DNA of 64,000 nucleotides, from contig NZ_JACIEJ010000015.1 in NCBI RefSeq assembly GCF_014196795.1, positions 1 to 64,000 of the forward strand, written 5' to 3'. Position 1 is the stretch's first letter; the number at the start of each line of letters is the position of its first letter. This DNA comes from Sagittula marina. GTDB taxonomy: Bacteria > Pseudomonadota > Alphaproteobacteria > Rhodobacterales > Rhodobacteraceae. Position numbers and translations under genes: made by a program. The notes beneath the pieces are model-generated. The model did no database searches. It worked only from the letters and a program-made list of their open reading frames with translations, and was not told the DNA's origin. This document shows, in pieces, positions 8,629 through 25,169 of the stretch.

Positions 8629-10077
8629 TCAGGTCGGAAAGTCGGCCAGGCCGATACGGGCCGACTGCGGATGTTGGGTTTGCGTTGTTGCGGGGCGGCC
8701 TGCGCTGCGCACCAGCGGGCCAAGCGCCGCCAGCGTCACAAAAAGCAGTCCGATTTCTGTATGATAGACAAAGGAGTATCCGGTGGCGGGCGCATTCAAT
8801 GCCGCGCCAAGCTGGCCGTGGATCGCCAAGGAGCCGATCCAGTCACGCAGACCGCCGCCCAGGGCGATGGCCAGCCCGGCCCCGGTGGCCTGCGCGGCTC
8901 CCCAAGCTCCCAGCGCCAGCCCGTTGCCCGCCGCGCCACGCGTCGGCAGGGTCATCGCTGCGGTCAAGGTCGAGACGGAAAAGAGCCCGCCGCCGAAGCC
9001 GATCAGAGTGGCCCCGGCAAAAAACAGCGCGGGCGACCCCATCGGCGCGGAAAACACCACGATGGAAAAGGCAAGGATCCCGGCCAGAAGCCCCAAGGCT
9101 GCTAGGCGCATGGGGTTGCTCCCCATCGCCAGCTTGCGACCTGCCAAAGCGAACCCGGCCAGCGCACCGACCGACCACGCGGCGGTCAACAACGTGGTGG
9201 AGGACACCGACAAGCCGAGGATTTCGCCGCCATAGGGTTCCAGCAGCACGTCCTGCATGTTGAAGGCGATGGTCCCGACAAACACCACAGCCAGCAGCCG
9301 CCCTGCCTGACCGCCAGACACCAGATCGGCCCATGCGTCCCGGAAGCGGGGGCGCGGGGTTTGACGTTCGGCCCGCGTCATGGGGCGGACTTTTTCCTGT
9401 TTCCACAGGGCGATCATGTTCAGGGCGATGCCGACAACGGCGGCCCCTTGCACGACGCGGATCAGCCGCAGAGGCGTGAAATCGCGCAGGAGCCAGCCGA
9501 TGATGACCGACGACAGCCCCATGCCCACAAGGAACATAACGTACAGCAGCGCCACCACGCGGGGGCGGGTTTCATCGTCGGCGCGGTCTGTCGCCAGGGC
9601 CAGACCGGCGGTCTGGGTCATGTGCAGGCCAAGCCCGGTCATCAAGAAGGCCATTGCGGCAAGCACTTCGCCCGCAAAGGGGACATGGTGGACGGTGTCG
9701 CCCGACAGAACCAGCAGCGCAAAGGGCATGACCGCCAGTCCGCCCATCTGCCACAGTGATCCGAACCAGAGGTAGGGAATGCGCTTCCAGCCTAGCGCAC
9801 TGCGGTGGGTGTCGGAGCGGAACCCAAGCAGCGTGCGAAACGGCGCGATCAGCACCGGAAGGGCAATCATCGCGGCGACGATGATCGCGACGACTGATAG
9901 TTCGACGATCATCACCCGGTTCAGCGTGCCCAGCAGCATCACCGAGGCCATGCCCACGGACACTTGAAACAGCGATAGGCGTAACAGCTGACCCAGTGGC
10001 AAGCCTTCGCTGGCGGCATCCGCAAAGGGCAGGAACCGCGTGGTCAACTGTTTGAGATGCGCGGCCCGCAAAATCAT
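8629..10077 (-). CDS. lhaA: LH1 assembly protein LhaA (PucC/BCD-family major facilitator)
   Basis: 482 residues with about twelve hydrophobic segments. It belongs to the PucC/bacteriochlorophyll-delivery branch of the major facilitator superfamily, seen in LNRVMIVEL near residues 52-60, RSDTHRSALGWKRIPYLW near 87-104 and the late GNGLALGAWGAAQATGAG. LhaA is needed for LH1 assembly in Rhodobacter and is thought to hand bacteriochlorophyll to the antenna polypeptides. The start overlaps the bchM stop (ATGA). A second family member, orf428, is present at 22178. Confidence 0.92.
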   Translation of the reverse strand: MILRAAHLKQLTTRFLPFADAASEGLPLGQLLRLSLFQVSVGMASVMLLGTLNRVMIVELSVVAIIVAAMIALPVLIAPFRTLLGFRSDTHRSALGWKRIPYLWFGSLWQMGGLAVMPFALLVLSGDTVHHVPFAGEVLAAMAFLMTGLGLHMTQTAGLALATDRADDETRPRVVALLYVMFLVGMGLSSVIIGWLLRDFTPLRLIRVVQGAAVVGIALNMIALWKQEKVRPMTRAERQTPRPRFRDAWADLVSGGQAGRLLAVVFVGTIAFNMQDVLLEPYGGEILGLSVSSTTLLTAAWSVGALAGFALAGRKLAMGSNPMRLAALGLLAGILAFSIVVFSAPMGSPALFFAGATLIGFGGGLFSVSTLTAAMTLPTRGAAGNGLALGAWGAAQATGAGLAIALGGGLRDWIGSLAIHGQLGAALNAPATGYSFVYHTEIGLLFVTLAALGPLVRSAGRPATTQTQHPQSARIGLADFPT

Positions 10078-10753
10078 TCTGTCAGCTCCATCGCTTGAGA
10101 AATGTAGAAGCCGACGCTGATACGATTAAGCGCGGTCAACGTGCCTGGTGCCCCGGCATCGCAGAGTGAACGCATAAGTCTGGCGGGCGCGTGCGGCACC
10201 ATGATGGGTGAGCGGTCCGCGCGCGGGAACATCTGGCCCATGCGCCACATTGCCATCAGCAGCGGCGTGCGCGGCGCGACGGTGAACACCACATTGTTGT
10301 TGGTGCGACGGCCCAGGCTCATCAGAGCACGGGTCAGGTCGTCCTCGGCATAGTAAATCAGGCTGTCCATCGCGAGGACGTGGTCAAAGCGACCCAGTCC
10401 GTCAGACAGCATGTCGCCGGAGGTGAACCGCACCCGACCGTGCAGGTCGATGGGCAGACGCTTGCGCGCGATCTCCACCAGTGAGGGCGAGATATCGATC
10501 GCCACCACATCGGCCCCACGTTCCGCGAGAGCCTGCGTCATCTGGCCCGCACCACAGCCTGCATCCAGGACCCGCGCGCCGCGTAGGTCTTGCGGCAGGC
10601 GTGACAGCATCTGGTCGCGCATCTCGTCGCGCCCGCGCCGCACGGTTTCGCGGATCCGGCTGACCGGCGCATCGCTGGTCAGGCGTTCCCAGGTGCGGGT
10701 CGCTGTCTTGTCGAAATAGGTTTCGACACGGGCCAGAGTGCGCTCGTAGCTCA

Positions 10754-10754
<1 letters not shown>
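10074..10754 (-). CDS. bchM: Mg-protoporphyrin IX O-methyltransferase
   Basis: 226 residues from the ATG at 10754, sharing one base with the bchL stop (TGATG). It is an S-adenosylmethionine-dependent class I methyltransferase: the AdoMet-binding motif VLDAGCGAGQMT lies at about residues 62-73, followed by VVAIDISP. It methylates the ring-C propionate of Mg-protoporphyrin IX, giving the substrate of AcsF. N-terminal YERTLARVETYFDKTA is typical of the family. The longer open frame upstream of 10754 overlaps bchL and is not used. Confidence 0.95.
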
Positions 10755-15248
<4,494 letters not shown>

Positions 15249-15255
15249 GAAGCCA

Positions 15256-18687
<3,432 letters not shown>

Positions 18688-18790
18688 CCTTTGCGCTGGT
18701 ATCTAGGCGCTGTTTCCAAGAAGTAAAAATATTTAGTGCAATGTTTCCATGGCCCTCCGGGGTGCATGCCGCCGCATACCAGCGGCTGAA

Positions 18791-18832
18791 TGTCAATAAA
18801 AGTTGACAGGTATTTCGCTCTGGAGCACTCTT
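18791..18832 (+). promoter_or_regulatory. ppaA promoter with PpsR box over its -35 element
   Basis: A third exact TGT-N12-ACA box (18791-18808) ends in TTGACA at 18803-18808, a perfect sigma70-like -35 hexamer. A weak -10 candidate (ACTCTT) follows after 18 bases. Repressor binding would cover the -35. This promoter points toward ppaA, suggesting that the repressor controls its own antirepressor gene. The -10 assignment is uncertain. Confidence 0.65.
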
Positions 18833-18901
18833 GTAGCGGGAACGTCCACGCAAGACTCGCTTGATCAGAACAGCATTCTTGCTAACCTTGGGAGGGGGGG
18901 G

Positions 18902-19702
18902 ATGAATTGCATATCAGGGGGAAAAGCGCTGGCCACCAATCGTGACACCGCTATTCGTTTTCTAGTCGAGGCGGCTCTGCAATCGGTTGCCGCTAAAAAG
19001 CATGTTTGCGCACCCAGTACTCGTGAAGAGTGGATAGATAAGCTCTGTGTCGAGATCATGTCAGAGTCGGAGACCAGTCATCGAAGCGTGATCGCGGCGC
19101 TGATGGCGACCGGTGTCTCGTCCGAGGATGTTTTCCAGATTTACGTGCCCGCAGCGGCCCGTCGCATAGGCGAGCTTTGGGTCCTGGACAAGGTGACTTT
19201 CGTGCAAGTCACTATCGGAGCCAGCCGTCTGCAAGCGTTGTTTCATGACGAAAGCCAGTCGCCGCAGGGCAAGTGGCTGGATCGCACCGTGCCGTTGGGG
19301 CAGTCGATCCTGATGATCTTGCCCGAAACCGAGGATCACACACTGGGTGCCTTTGTGGCGGCGGATCAGTTCCGTCGACACGGGCTGTGGGTGCGCATGG
19401 CAATTCGCCTGAAACCACTTGAGGTTGTGCGTGCTATCGAAGAGGGCAGCTTTTCTATGCTCGGTATGTCCTTGGCCAGCCGAAAATCGGTGCAACATGC
19501 TGAAGAACTGATACGATTTTTGCGAACTACACTGGACGTCTGCCCGCCAATTGTTATTGGTGGCAAGTACGTGCTTGACGCGGATGATATCGAAGAACGC
19601 ACAGGTGCGGATTTCGCTGTTAAATCTGTGCGAGAGGCAATATCGCGATGTAAGCTGGCGACTGTCAACGAGACGCTCGCTATGGATTCGATGTCTGAAT
19701 AG
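18902..19702 (+). CDS. ppaA: PpaA/AerR-type cobalamin-binding regulator of photosynthesis genes
   Basis: 266 residues from ATG 18902, which follows a striking GGGAGGGGGGG ribosome site. An in-frame TTG at 18803 is rejected because it lies in the promoter. The protein has the short vitamin-B12-binding (SCHIC) domain pattern: a helical part with PAAARRIGELWVLDKVTFVQVTIG near the middle, then a Rossmann-like part (GQSILMILPETEDHTLGAFVAADQFRRHG). In Rhodobacter, PpaA/AerR binds cobalamin and counteracts PpsR/CrtJ in a light- and oxygen-dependent way. It sits directly before ppsR, 26 bases apart. Confidence 0.9.
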   Translation: MNCISGGKALATNRDTAIRFLVEAALQSVAAKKHVCAPSTREEWIDKLCVEIMSESETSHRSVIAALMATGVSSEDVFQIYVPAAARRIGELWVLDKVTFVQVTIGASRLQALFHDESQSPQGKWLDRTVPLGQSILMILPETEDHTLGAFVAADQFRRHGLWVRMAIRLKPLEVVRAIEEGSFSMLGMSLASRKSVQHAEELIRFLRTTLDVCPPIVIGGKYVLDADDIEERTGADFAVKSVREAISRCKLATVNETLAMDSMSE

Positions 19703-19728
19703 GAGCGTTAGCGACTCGAGGTGGTGTT

Positions 19729-21159
19729 TTGACAGATCAAACTTCGGCTCTCGAGTTCAGCCATTCGGGCGTGTTTCCTGAGACTGCTTCGGTAGAATTT
19801 CTGATCGAGCAAGCGTCGGATATCGCAGTTCACCTGAGCAGTGCCGGCGTGGTGGAGGGCATCTATGTCAGCCCCGAAAGCCCTTCGCTTGGATGCTTGG
19901 ATCATTGGGTCGGACGGAGCTTTCACAGTTTTCTGAATGAAGAAAGCAAAGAGAAATTCGATATACGGCTGGCTCAGTTTCGTAAGAACGCGTCGGAAAC
20001 GTCGGTCGCGGTGGAGCTGAACCACAGCGACAATGCCGATTGGGAATTCCCTATACGCTACGCGATGCTGCGCGTCCGTAACAGCGACGCCCTGATGTTG
20101 ATCGGCCGTGACCTTCAGCCCTTGGCGGAGGTTCAGCAGCGACTTGTGCATGAACAGCTGGCGCGGGAACGTGACCAGCAACGTATCCGCAGGGCTGAGA
20201 CATTTTATCGGGTGGTTCTGGAAGCCTCTGAAACCGCCCTTGTGCTCGTCGATCCCGAAACTGGCCGCGTGCGCGACATCAACAGTGTCGCGTCGACAAT
20301 GTTGGGGGCCAAAGGCGACACCCTGCCCGGCAACACGTTCAACCAGGCCTTTCAGGGATTGCGCCGGGGCGAATTGATGGAGGCGCTGCAAAACGCCAGT
20401 TCGTCGGATGAAACCCGCAGCATTCAGGCTGTGGCGCGACGCAGCGGTTTGCATGTGGCAATTTTTCCGGAATTTTTCCGGGCGGCTGGCGAGCTATGTA
20501 TGCTGTGTCGGTTGGCGAAGGTCGATGAGGACGATCCTGGTGGCACCGAGATCGCCATGGCGCTGGGTTCGCTTTTCAATTCCTCGACCGATGCCATTGT
20601 GATCCTGGACGCCAAAAGCCAGATCCGCGAAGCCAACGATGCCTTTCTGACGCTGGCGGATGCTGCTCAGTTCCGTGACGTGATTGGCAGCGGCTTTGCT
20701 GGTTTCCTGGTGCGCGGCGAAGTGGACATGCAATTGATGATGGAAGCCGCGCTGCGTGACGGTCGCGTTCGCAGTTATACCACGCAATTCAAGAGTACGG
20801 TCGGCACCCGCGCATCCGTCGACATTTCTGTTGCCATGCTGAAGACGGGCACCAAGGAACGCGGTTTTGGCATGATTATCCGGGATGTCAGCCAGAACGC
20901 CCGCGCCGCCGAGAATTTGCCACAGGCGGTGGTCAGTGAAGACGCGCTTCAGAATGTGATGGACCTTGTTGGCACTGCGTCACTCAAAGAGCTGGTGTCC
21001 GCCACCTCGGACGTGATCGAGCGCATCTGCATTTCGACGGCGCTTGAGATGACGAAGAACAACCGCGTCGCTGCCGCCGAGATGCTGGGCCTCTCCCGTC
21101 AGAGCCTTTACGTCAAACTTCGCAAGTTCGAGATGCTGAACGGCAATCCCGACGAATAA
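19729..21159 (+). CDS. ppsR: Transcriptional repressor PpsR/CrtJ
   Basis: 476 residues from a TTG start with GAGGTG five bases upstream; no better ATG or GTG fits the family N-terminus. It contains PAS domains (about 25-130, 160-260 and 285-390) and a C-terminal Fis-type helix-turn-helix (MTKNNRVAAAEMLGLSRQSLYVKLRKF). Cysteines in GELCMLCRL (about residue 250) and in ERICISTALEM near the helix-turn-helix correspond to the redox-active pair described in Rhodobacter. It represses bch, crt and puc genes under oxygen by binding TGT-N12-ACA, found repeatedly in this window. Confidence 0.95.
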   Translation: MTDQTSALEFSHSGVFPETASVEFLIEQASDIAVHLSSAGVVEGIYVSPESPSLGCLDHWVGRSFHSFLNEESKEKFDIRLAQFRKNASETSVAVELNHSDNADWEFPIRYAMLRVRNSDALMLIGRDLQPLAEVQQRLVHEQLARERDQQRIRRAETFYRVVLEASETALVLVDPETGRVRDINSVASTMLGAKGDTLPGNTFNQAFQGLRRGELMEALQNASSSDETRSIQAVARRSGLHVAIFPEFFRAAGELCMLCRLAKVDEDDPGGTEIAMALGSLFNSSTDAIVILDAKSQIREANDAFLTLADAAQFRDVIGSGFAGFLVRGEVDMQLMMEAALRDGRVRSYTTQFKSTVGTRASVDISVAMLKTGTKERGFGMIIRDVSQNARAAENLPQAVVSEDALQNVMDLVGTASLKELVSATSDVIERICISTALEMTKNNRVAAAEMLGLSRQSLYVKLRKFEMLNGNPDE

Positions 21160-21249
21160 CCTTCACTCTCATTAGAGGGTGTGCGGCTGGGGTGCGATAT
21201 TGCGCCCTTTCTGACGATAATCCCAGAAAAAGCTTCCTTCGACTCCGAT

Positions 21250-21292
21250 TGTATAGTCTAGTTTACAATATGAGTGTAACACATGACATACA
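21250..21292. promoter_or_regulatory. Tandem PpsR boxes at the bchG start
   Basis: Exact TGT-N12-ACA at 21250-21267 and 21275-21292, separated by seven bases, the spacing typical of cooperative CrtJ/PpsR binding. The second box covers the first codons of bchG if bchG starts at ATG 21270, so either the repressor binds within the early coding region or the true start is later. Confidence 0.75.
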
Positions 21293-22181
21293 GATAGGGC
21301 GTAGATACCCGCAACCTCTGGCGGTTCTGACGCTGATCAAACCCATAACGTGGTTCCCGCCGATCTGGGCGTACCTTTGTGGCGCTGTGTCGTCCGGGGT
21401 GCCGTTCACTTCCGCCCCAGTACAGGTCGCGTTGGGGATGCTATTGGCCGGTCCGATTGTCTGCGGCATGAGTCAGGCGGCCAACGATTGGTGTGACCGC
21501 CATGTCGATGCCATCAACGAACCCGACCGGCCGATCCCCTCTGGGCGCATTCCCGGCCGCTGGGGCCTGTGGATTGCGTTGGCCATGACGGCGCTGTCGC
21601 TGTGGGTGGGGTCGTTTTTGGGTCTATGGGGATTTGGTGCGACGGTGTTTGGCGTGCTGGCGGCCTGGGCGTATTCGGCGGAACCCGTCCGGATGAAGCG
21701 GTCAGGCATATGGGGGCCGGGGCTTGTGGGTCTGTGCTACGAGGGGTTGCCCTGGTTCACCGGCGCCGCCGTGTTGTCGGCAGGCGCGCCGTCGCTGGCG
21801 ATTGTGTTGATTGCCGGGCTTTATGCCTTTGGCGCGCATGGCATAATGACGTTGAACGATTTCAAGGCGCTGGAGGGTGACCGCCAGACAGGCGTCAACT
21901 CGTTGCCCGTCACGTTGGGCCCTGAACGGGCTGCACGGGTGGCCTGTTGGGTCATGGTTCTGCCGCAGTTGGTGGTGATCGCGCTGCTGGTGCTGTGGGG
22001 GGCGCCGATGTTTGCGCTGGCGGTAACCGCGCTGGTTTGTGGGCAGGTCTGGGCGATGCGCGTCCTTCTATCCGACCCAAAGGCCCGTGCCCCGTGGTAT
22101 AACGGCACCGGCGTTCTGATGTACGTAAGTGGCATGATGATTGCAGCCTTTGCCCTGCGTTTGATGGAAGGTGCAATATGA
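21270..22181 (+). CDS. bchG: Bacteriochlorophyll synthase (geranylgeranyl/phytyl transferase)
   Basis: 303 residues from ATG 21270 (MSVTHDIQIGRR), matching the family N-terminus; a GTG at 21192 would add 26 unlike residues. It is a UbiA-type prenyltransferase with about eight membrane helices. The Asp-rich allylic pyrophosphate site NDWCDRHVDAINEPDRPIPSGRI is at about 85-107, and the second one is in NDFKALEGDRQTG. It attaches the isoprenoid alcohol to bacteriochlorophyllide a in the membrane. There is no clear Shine-Dalgarno; the start codon lies among PpsR boxes. Its stop overlaps orf428 (ATGA). Confidence 0.93.
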   Translation: MSVTHDIQIGRRYPQPLAVLTLIKPITWFPPIWAYLCGAVSSGVPFTSAPVQVALGMLLAGPIVCGMSQAANDWCDRHVDAINEPDRPIPSGRIPGRWGLWIALAMTALSLWVGSFLGLWGFGATVFGVLAAWAYSAEPVRMKRSGIWGPGLVGLCYEGLPWFTGAAVLSAGAPSLAIVLIAGLYAFGAHGIMTLNDFKALEGDRQTGVNSLPVTLGPERAARVACWVMVLPQLVVIALLVLWGAPMFALAVTALVCGQVWAMRVLLSDPKARAPWYNGTGVLMYVSGMMIAAFALRLMEGAI

Positions 22182-23467
22182 CTCTCGGATGGTTTTCGAT
22201 TGTCCGGCTCGGGCTGGTGCAGATGGCGCTGGGGGCGATCGTTGTCCTGACCACTTCAACCCTGAACCGCTTGATGGTGGTTGAGATGGCCTTGCCCGCG
22301 GTATTGCCCGGCCTGCTGGTGGCGTTGCACTACGGCATCCAGATCACCAGACCGAATTGGGGTTTTCTGTCCGACACGGGCGGGCAGCGCACACGCTGGA
22401 TTATTGGTGGTATGGGGATCTTGGCGCTCGGGGGCTTTGGCGCGGCTATCGGCGTGGTGCTGTTTGCCGAGAATTGGTCTGCGGGTTTGGCGGTCTCGAC
22501 TGTCAGTTATGCGCTGATTGGTCTGGGTGTAGGCGCGTCCGGCACGTCTTTGCTGGCGCTGCTGGCCACTGCAACAGAGCCGCGCCGTCGCGCGGCGGCG
22601 GCGACCATTACATGGCTGATGATGATTTTTGGCATTGCGGTGACAGCTGGCACGGTGGGGGCGTTTCTGGATCCTTACAGCCCGGCGCTGTTGCTGCGCA
22701 TCGTCGGGGTCGTCACGGTCGGGGCTTGCGTGCTGACCACGCTGGCGGTTTGGGGGATCGAATCCCGTCTAAGCGCTCCTGCGCCGGTGGCTGATCCGCC
22801 CCGGTTCATCGACGGCCTGCGCGAAATCTGGGCCGAGCGCGCGGCGCGCAACTTTACCATTTTTGTCGGCCTGTCGATGACCGCCTATTTCATGCAGGAA
22901 CTGATACTTGAGCCATATGCCGGGCTGGTCTTTGGCCTGACGCCGGGCCAGTCGACGCAACTGAGTGGCGCGCAGAACGGCGGGGTGTTCCTGGGAATGC
23001 TGACCGTCGGTGTAGCGGCCACCGGGTTGAGCCTCGGCAGTCTGCGAACATGGGTGGTGGCCGGGTGCCTGGGCTCCGCAGTCAGCCTGTGTGCCATCAC
23101 GCTGATCGGGAACTTGGCGCTTGGCGCGGCACTGTTGCCCGCCGTGATCGGGCTGGGAGTGTTCAACGGCATGTTCGCGGTGGCCGCCATCGGATCGATG
23201 ATGGCTTTGGCCGGAGAGGGTCGCACCGCGCGCGAGGGGACCCGCATGGGCCTGTGGGGCGCGGCGCAGGCCATCGCTGCCGGATTCGGCGGACTGCTTG
23301 GGGCGGCGGCGGTTGACCTGCTGCGCACAGGTCTGCCCGACACGACTGCATTTGGTGCCGTTTTTCTGGCCGAAGCATCGCTGTTCCTGTTTGCGGCGCT
23401 GCTGGCGCTGCGTGTCATTGCCCACCGTCGCATCGCGTCTGCGGCCCCTCTGGTTCCGGGAGAGTGA
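22178..23467 (+). CDS. PucC/BCD-family membrane protein (orf428 of the PGC)
   Basis: 429 residues with about twelve hydrophobic segments. It is the counterpart of Rhodobacter orf428 in length and position between bchG and bchP. Family marks include TLNRLMVVEMALPA near the N-terminus and the late GTRMGLWGAAQAIAAGFGG, both shared with LhaA at 8629. A role in bacteriochlorophyll delivery or pigment handling is inferred from the family; its specific substrate is not established. It is coupled to bchG by ATGA and lies four bases before bchP. Confidence 0.88.
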   Translation: MTLGWFSIVRLGLVQMALGAIVVLTTSTLNRLMVVEMALPAVLPGLLVALHYGIQITRPNWGFLSDTGGQRTRWIIGGMGILALGGFGAAIGVVLFAENWSAGLAVSTVSYALIGLGVGASGTSLLALLATATEPRRRAAAATITWLMMIFGIAVTAGTVGAFLDPYSPALLLRIVGVVTVGACVLTTLAVWGIESRLSAPAPVADPPRFIDGLREIWAERAARNFTIFVGLSMTAYFMQELILEPYAGLVFGLTPGQSTQLSGAQNGGVFLGMLTVGVAATGLSLGSLRTWVVAGCLGSAVSLCAITLIGNLALGAALLPAVIGLGVFNGMFAVAAIGSMMALAGEGRTAREGTRMGLWGAAQAIAAGFGGLLGAAAVDLLRTGLPDTTAFGAVFLAEASLFLFAALLALRVIAHRRIASAAPLVPGE

Positions 23468-23471
23468 AGAT

Positions 23472-24650
23472 ATGTATGACGTCATCGTTGTAGGCGGCGG
23501 CCCGTCGGGCGCCACGGCGGCTGAGGATCTGGCGCGGTCGGGGCACAAGGTTGCGCTGCTGGACCGGGCCGGACGGATAAAGCCCTGTGGCGGCGCGATT
23601 CCCCCCCGGCTTGTCACCGATTTCCACATCCCGGAGGTGCAGATCGTCGCGCGCATGACGTCGGCGCGCATGATTTCGCCCAGCGGTCGCAAGGTCGACA
23701 TCCCGATCAATGGTGGGTTCATCGGAATGGTCGACCGCGACCGTTTCGACTCGTTCTTGCGTAAGCGGGCTGTAGAGGCCGGGGCAACCCTGCTGACCGG
23801 CACCTATCGACGGATCGAGCGCGACGAAAAAGGCGTCCGCGTCGTCTATCGCGACAAGGGCTGCGGGACCGAGAGGGCGGTCGCGGCGCACCTGGTGATC
23901 GGCGCGGATGGCGCGCGGTCCAATGTTGCCCGCGATGAAGTGCCCGGCGGCGATACCATTCCCTACGTCATCGCCTACCACGAGATCATCGAAGCGCCCG
24001 AGCCTACCGCGGAATACGATCCGACGCGCGCCGACGTGATCTATGACAGCCGTATATCCCCGGATTTTTACGGCTGGGTGTTTCCGCATGGCGGAAACGC
24101 GAGTGTCGGCATGGGCTCACTGGTGCGCGAAGTGAACGTCAAGAAGGCCACCGCCGATCTGCGCGCCTCGGCCGGGTTGACCGACTGCGTAACCCTGCGC
24201 CGAGAAGGCGCGCCGATCCCGCTGAAACCGCTGGACCGTTGGGACAATGGCCGCGATGTCGTGCTGGCAGGCGATGCGGCGGGCGTCGTCGCGCCCAGCT
24301 CTGGCGAAGGCATCTATTATGCCATGGTCGGTGGGCAGGTCGCCGCTGCCGCCTGTGCCGCCTGCCTTGCTTCGGGGCGGGTGCGCGACCTGCGGCTCGC
24401 CCGGCAGCTGTTCATGCGCGAACACAAGACGGTGTTTCGGGTTCTTGCCTCGATGCAAAGAGCATATTACCGCAGTGACGAACGGCGGGAACGCTTTGTG
24501 TCTTTGTGCCATGATGTGGATGTGCAGAGACTGACCTTCGAGGCCTATATGAACAAGAAACTGGTCCACGCCCGGCCGATGGCGCATCTTAAGATCGGAT
24601 TGAAGAATCTGGCCCACCTGACGCGACTGGTGCCCGTGGAACACATATGA
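23472..24650 (+). CDS. bchP: Geranylgeranyl bacteriochlorophyll reductase
   Basis: 392 residues from ATG 23472. It is an FAD-dependent reductase: the dinucleotide-binding IVVGGGPSGATAAEDLA begins at residue 5, followed by KPCGGAIPPR, and the second FAD motif VVLAGDAAGVVAPSSGEGI is at about 260-278. It reduces three double bonds of the geranylgeranyl tail to phytyl. A longer open frame upstream overlaps orf428 and is not used. It overlaps idi by four bases, tying tail reduction to isoprenoid supply. Confidence 0.95.
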   Translation: MYDVIVVGGGPSGATAAEDLARSGHKVALLDRAGRIKPCGGAIPPRLVTDFHIPEVQIVARMTSARMISPSGRKVDIPINGGFIGMVDRDRFDSFLRKRAVEAGATLLTGTYRRIERDEKGVRVVYRDKGCGTERAVAAHLVIGADGARSNVARDEVPGGDTIPYVIAYHEIIEAPEPTAEYDPTRADVIYDSRISPDFYGWVFPHGGNASVGMGSLVREVNVKKATADLRASAGLTDCVTLRREGAPIPLKPLDRWDNGRDVVLAGDAAGVVAPSSGEGIYYAMVGGQVAAAACAACLASGRVRDLRLARQLFMREHKTVFRVLASMQRAYYRSDERRERFVSLCHDVDVQRLTFEAYMNKKLVHARPMAHLKIGLKNLAHLTRLVPVEHI

Positions 24651-25162
24651 CTTCGCTGATTCCCACTTGGGTCGATGGCAATCTGGTCGCCATCGACAAG
24701 CTGGAGGCGCACCAACGCGGCTTGCTGCACAAGGCGGTGTCCGTGTTTGTGATGTGCGGCAACGACGTGCTGATTCAGCGCCGGGCCATGGGTAAATATC
24801 ATACGCCGGGGTTATGGGCCAACACCTGCTGCACCCATCCGCATTGGTCCGAGGATCCCAAGGAGTGCGCCATGCGCCGACTTCGAGAGGAGCTGGGGAT
24901 CACCGGGCTGAGGCTGGATCACAAGGATCAGCTGACCTATCGCGCCGACGTGGGCAATGGCCTGATCGAACACGAGCGCGTCGATTTATACGTGGCCCGC
25001 GTCCCGTCGCACATCGCCGTGGACCCGAACCCCCAAGAGGTCATGCAGACCGATTGGGTAGACATGGACCTGTTGGTCCGGCGGGTGCGCGCGCGGCCCG
25101 CGCAGTACACGCCCTGGCTGAGGATCTACCTTGCAGAGCACGCGGCCCGGATTTTCGCCTGA
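24647..25162 (+). CDS. idi: Isopentenyl-diphosphate delta-isomerase (type 1)
   Basis: 171 residues. It is a Nudix-fold IPP isomerase: the active-site cysteine is in NTCCTHPHW (about residue 60), with the Nudix-like REELGIT segment and the acidic HERVDLYV region later. It interconverts IPP and DMAPP, feeding CrtE and the bacteriochlorophyll tail. It is the last gene of the ppaA...idi plus-strand run and converges on bchO with only seven bases between stop codons. Confidence 0.93.
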   Translation: MTSLIPTWVDGNLVAIDKLEAHQRGLLHKAVSVFVMCGNDVLIQRRAMGKYHTPGLWANTCCTHPHWSEDPKECAMRRLREELGITGLRLDHKDQLTYRADVGNGLIEHERVDLYVARVPSHIAVDPNPQEVMQTDWVDMDLLVRRVRARPAQYTPWLRIYLAEHAARIFA

Positions 25163-25169
25163 TCGGTCC

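Noticed and set aside
18803-18901. Upstream TTG start for ppaA adding 33 residues
   Set aside because: The TTG is part of the -35/PpsR box and the ATG at 18902 has a far better ribosome site.
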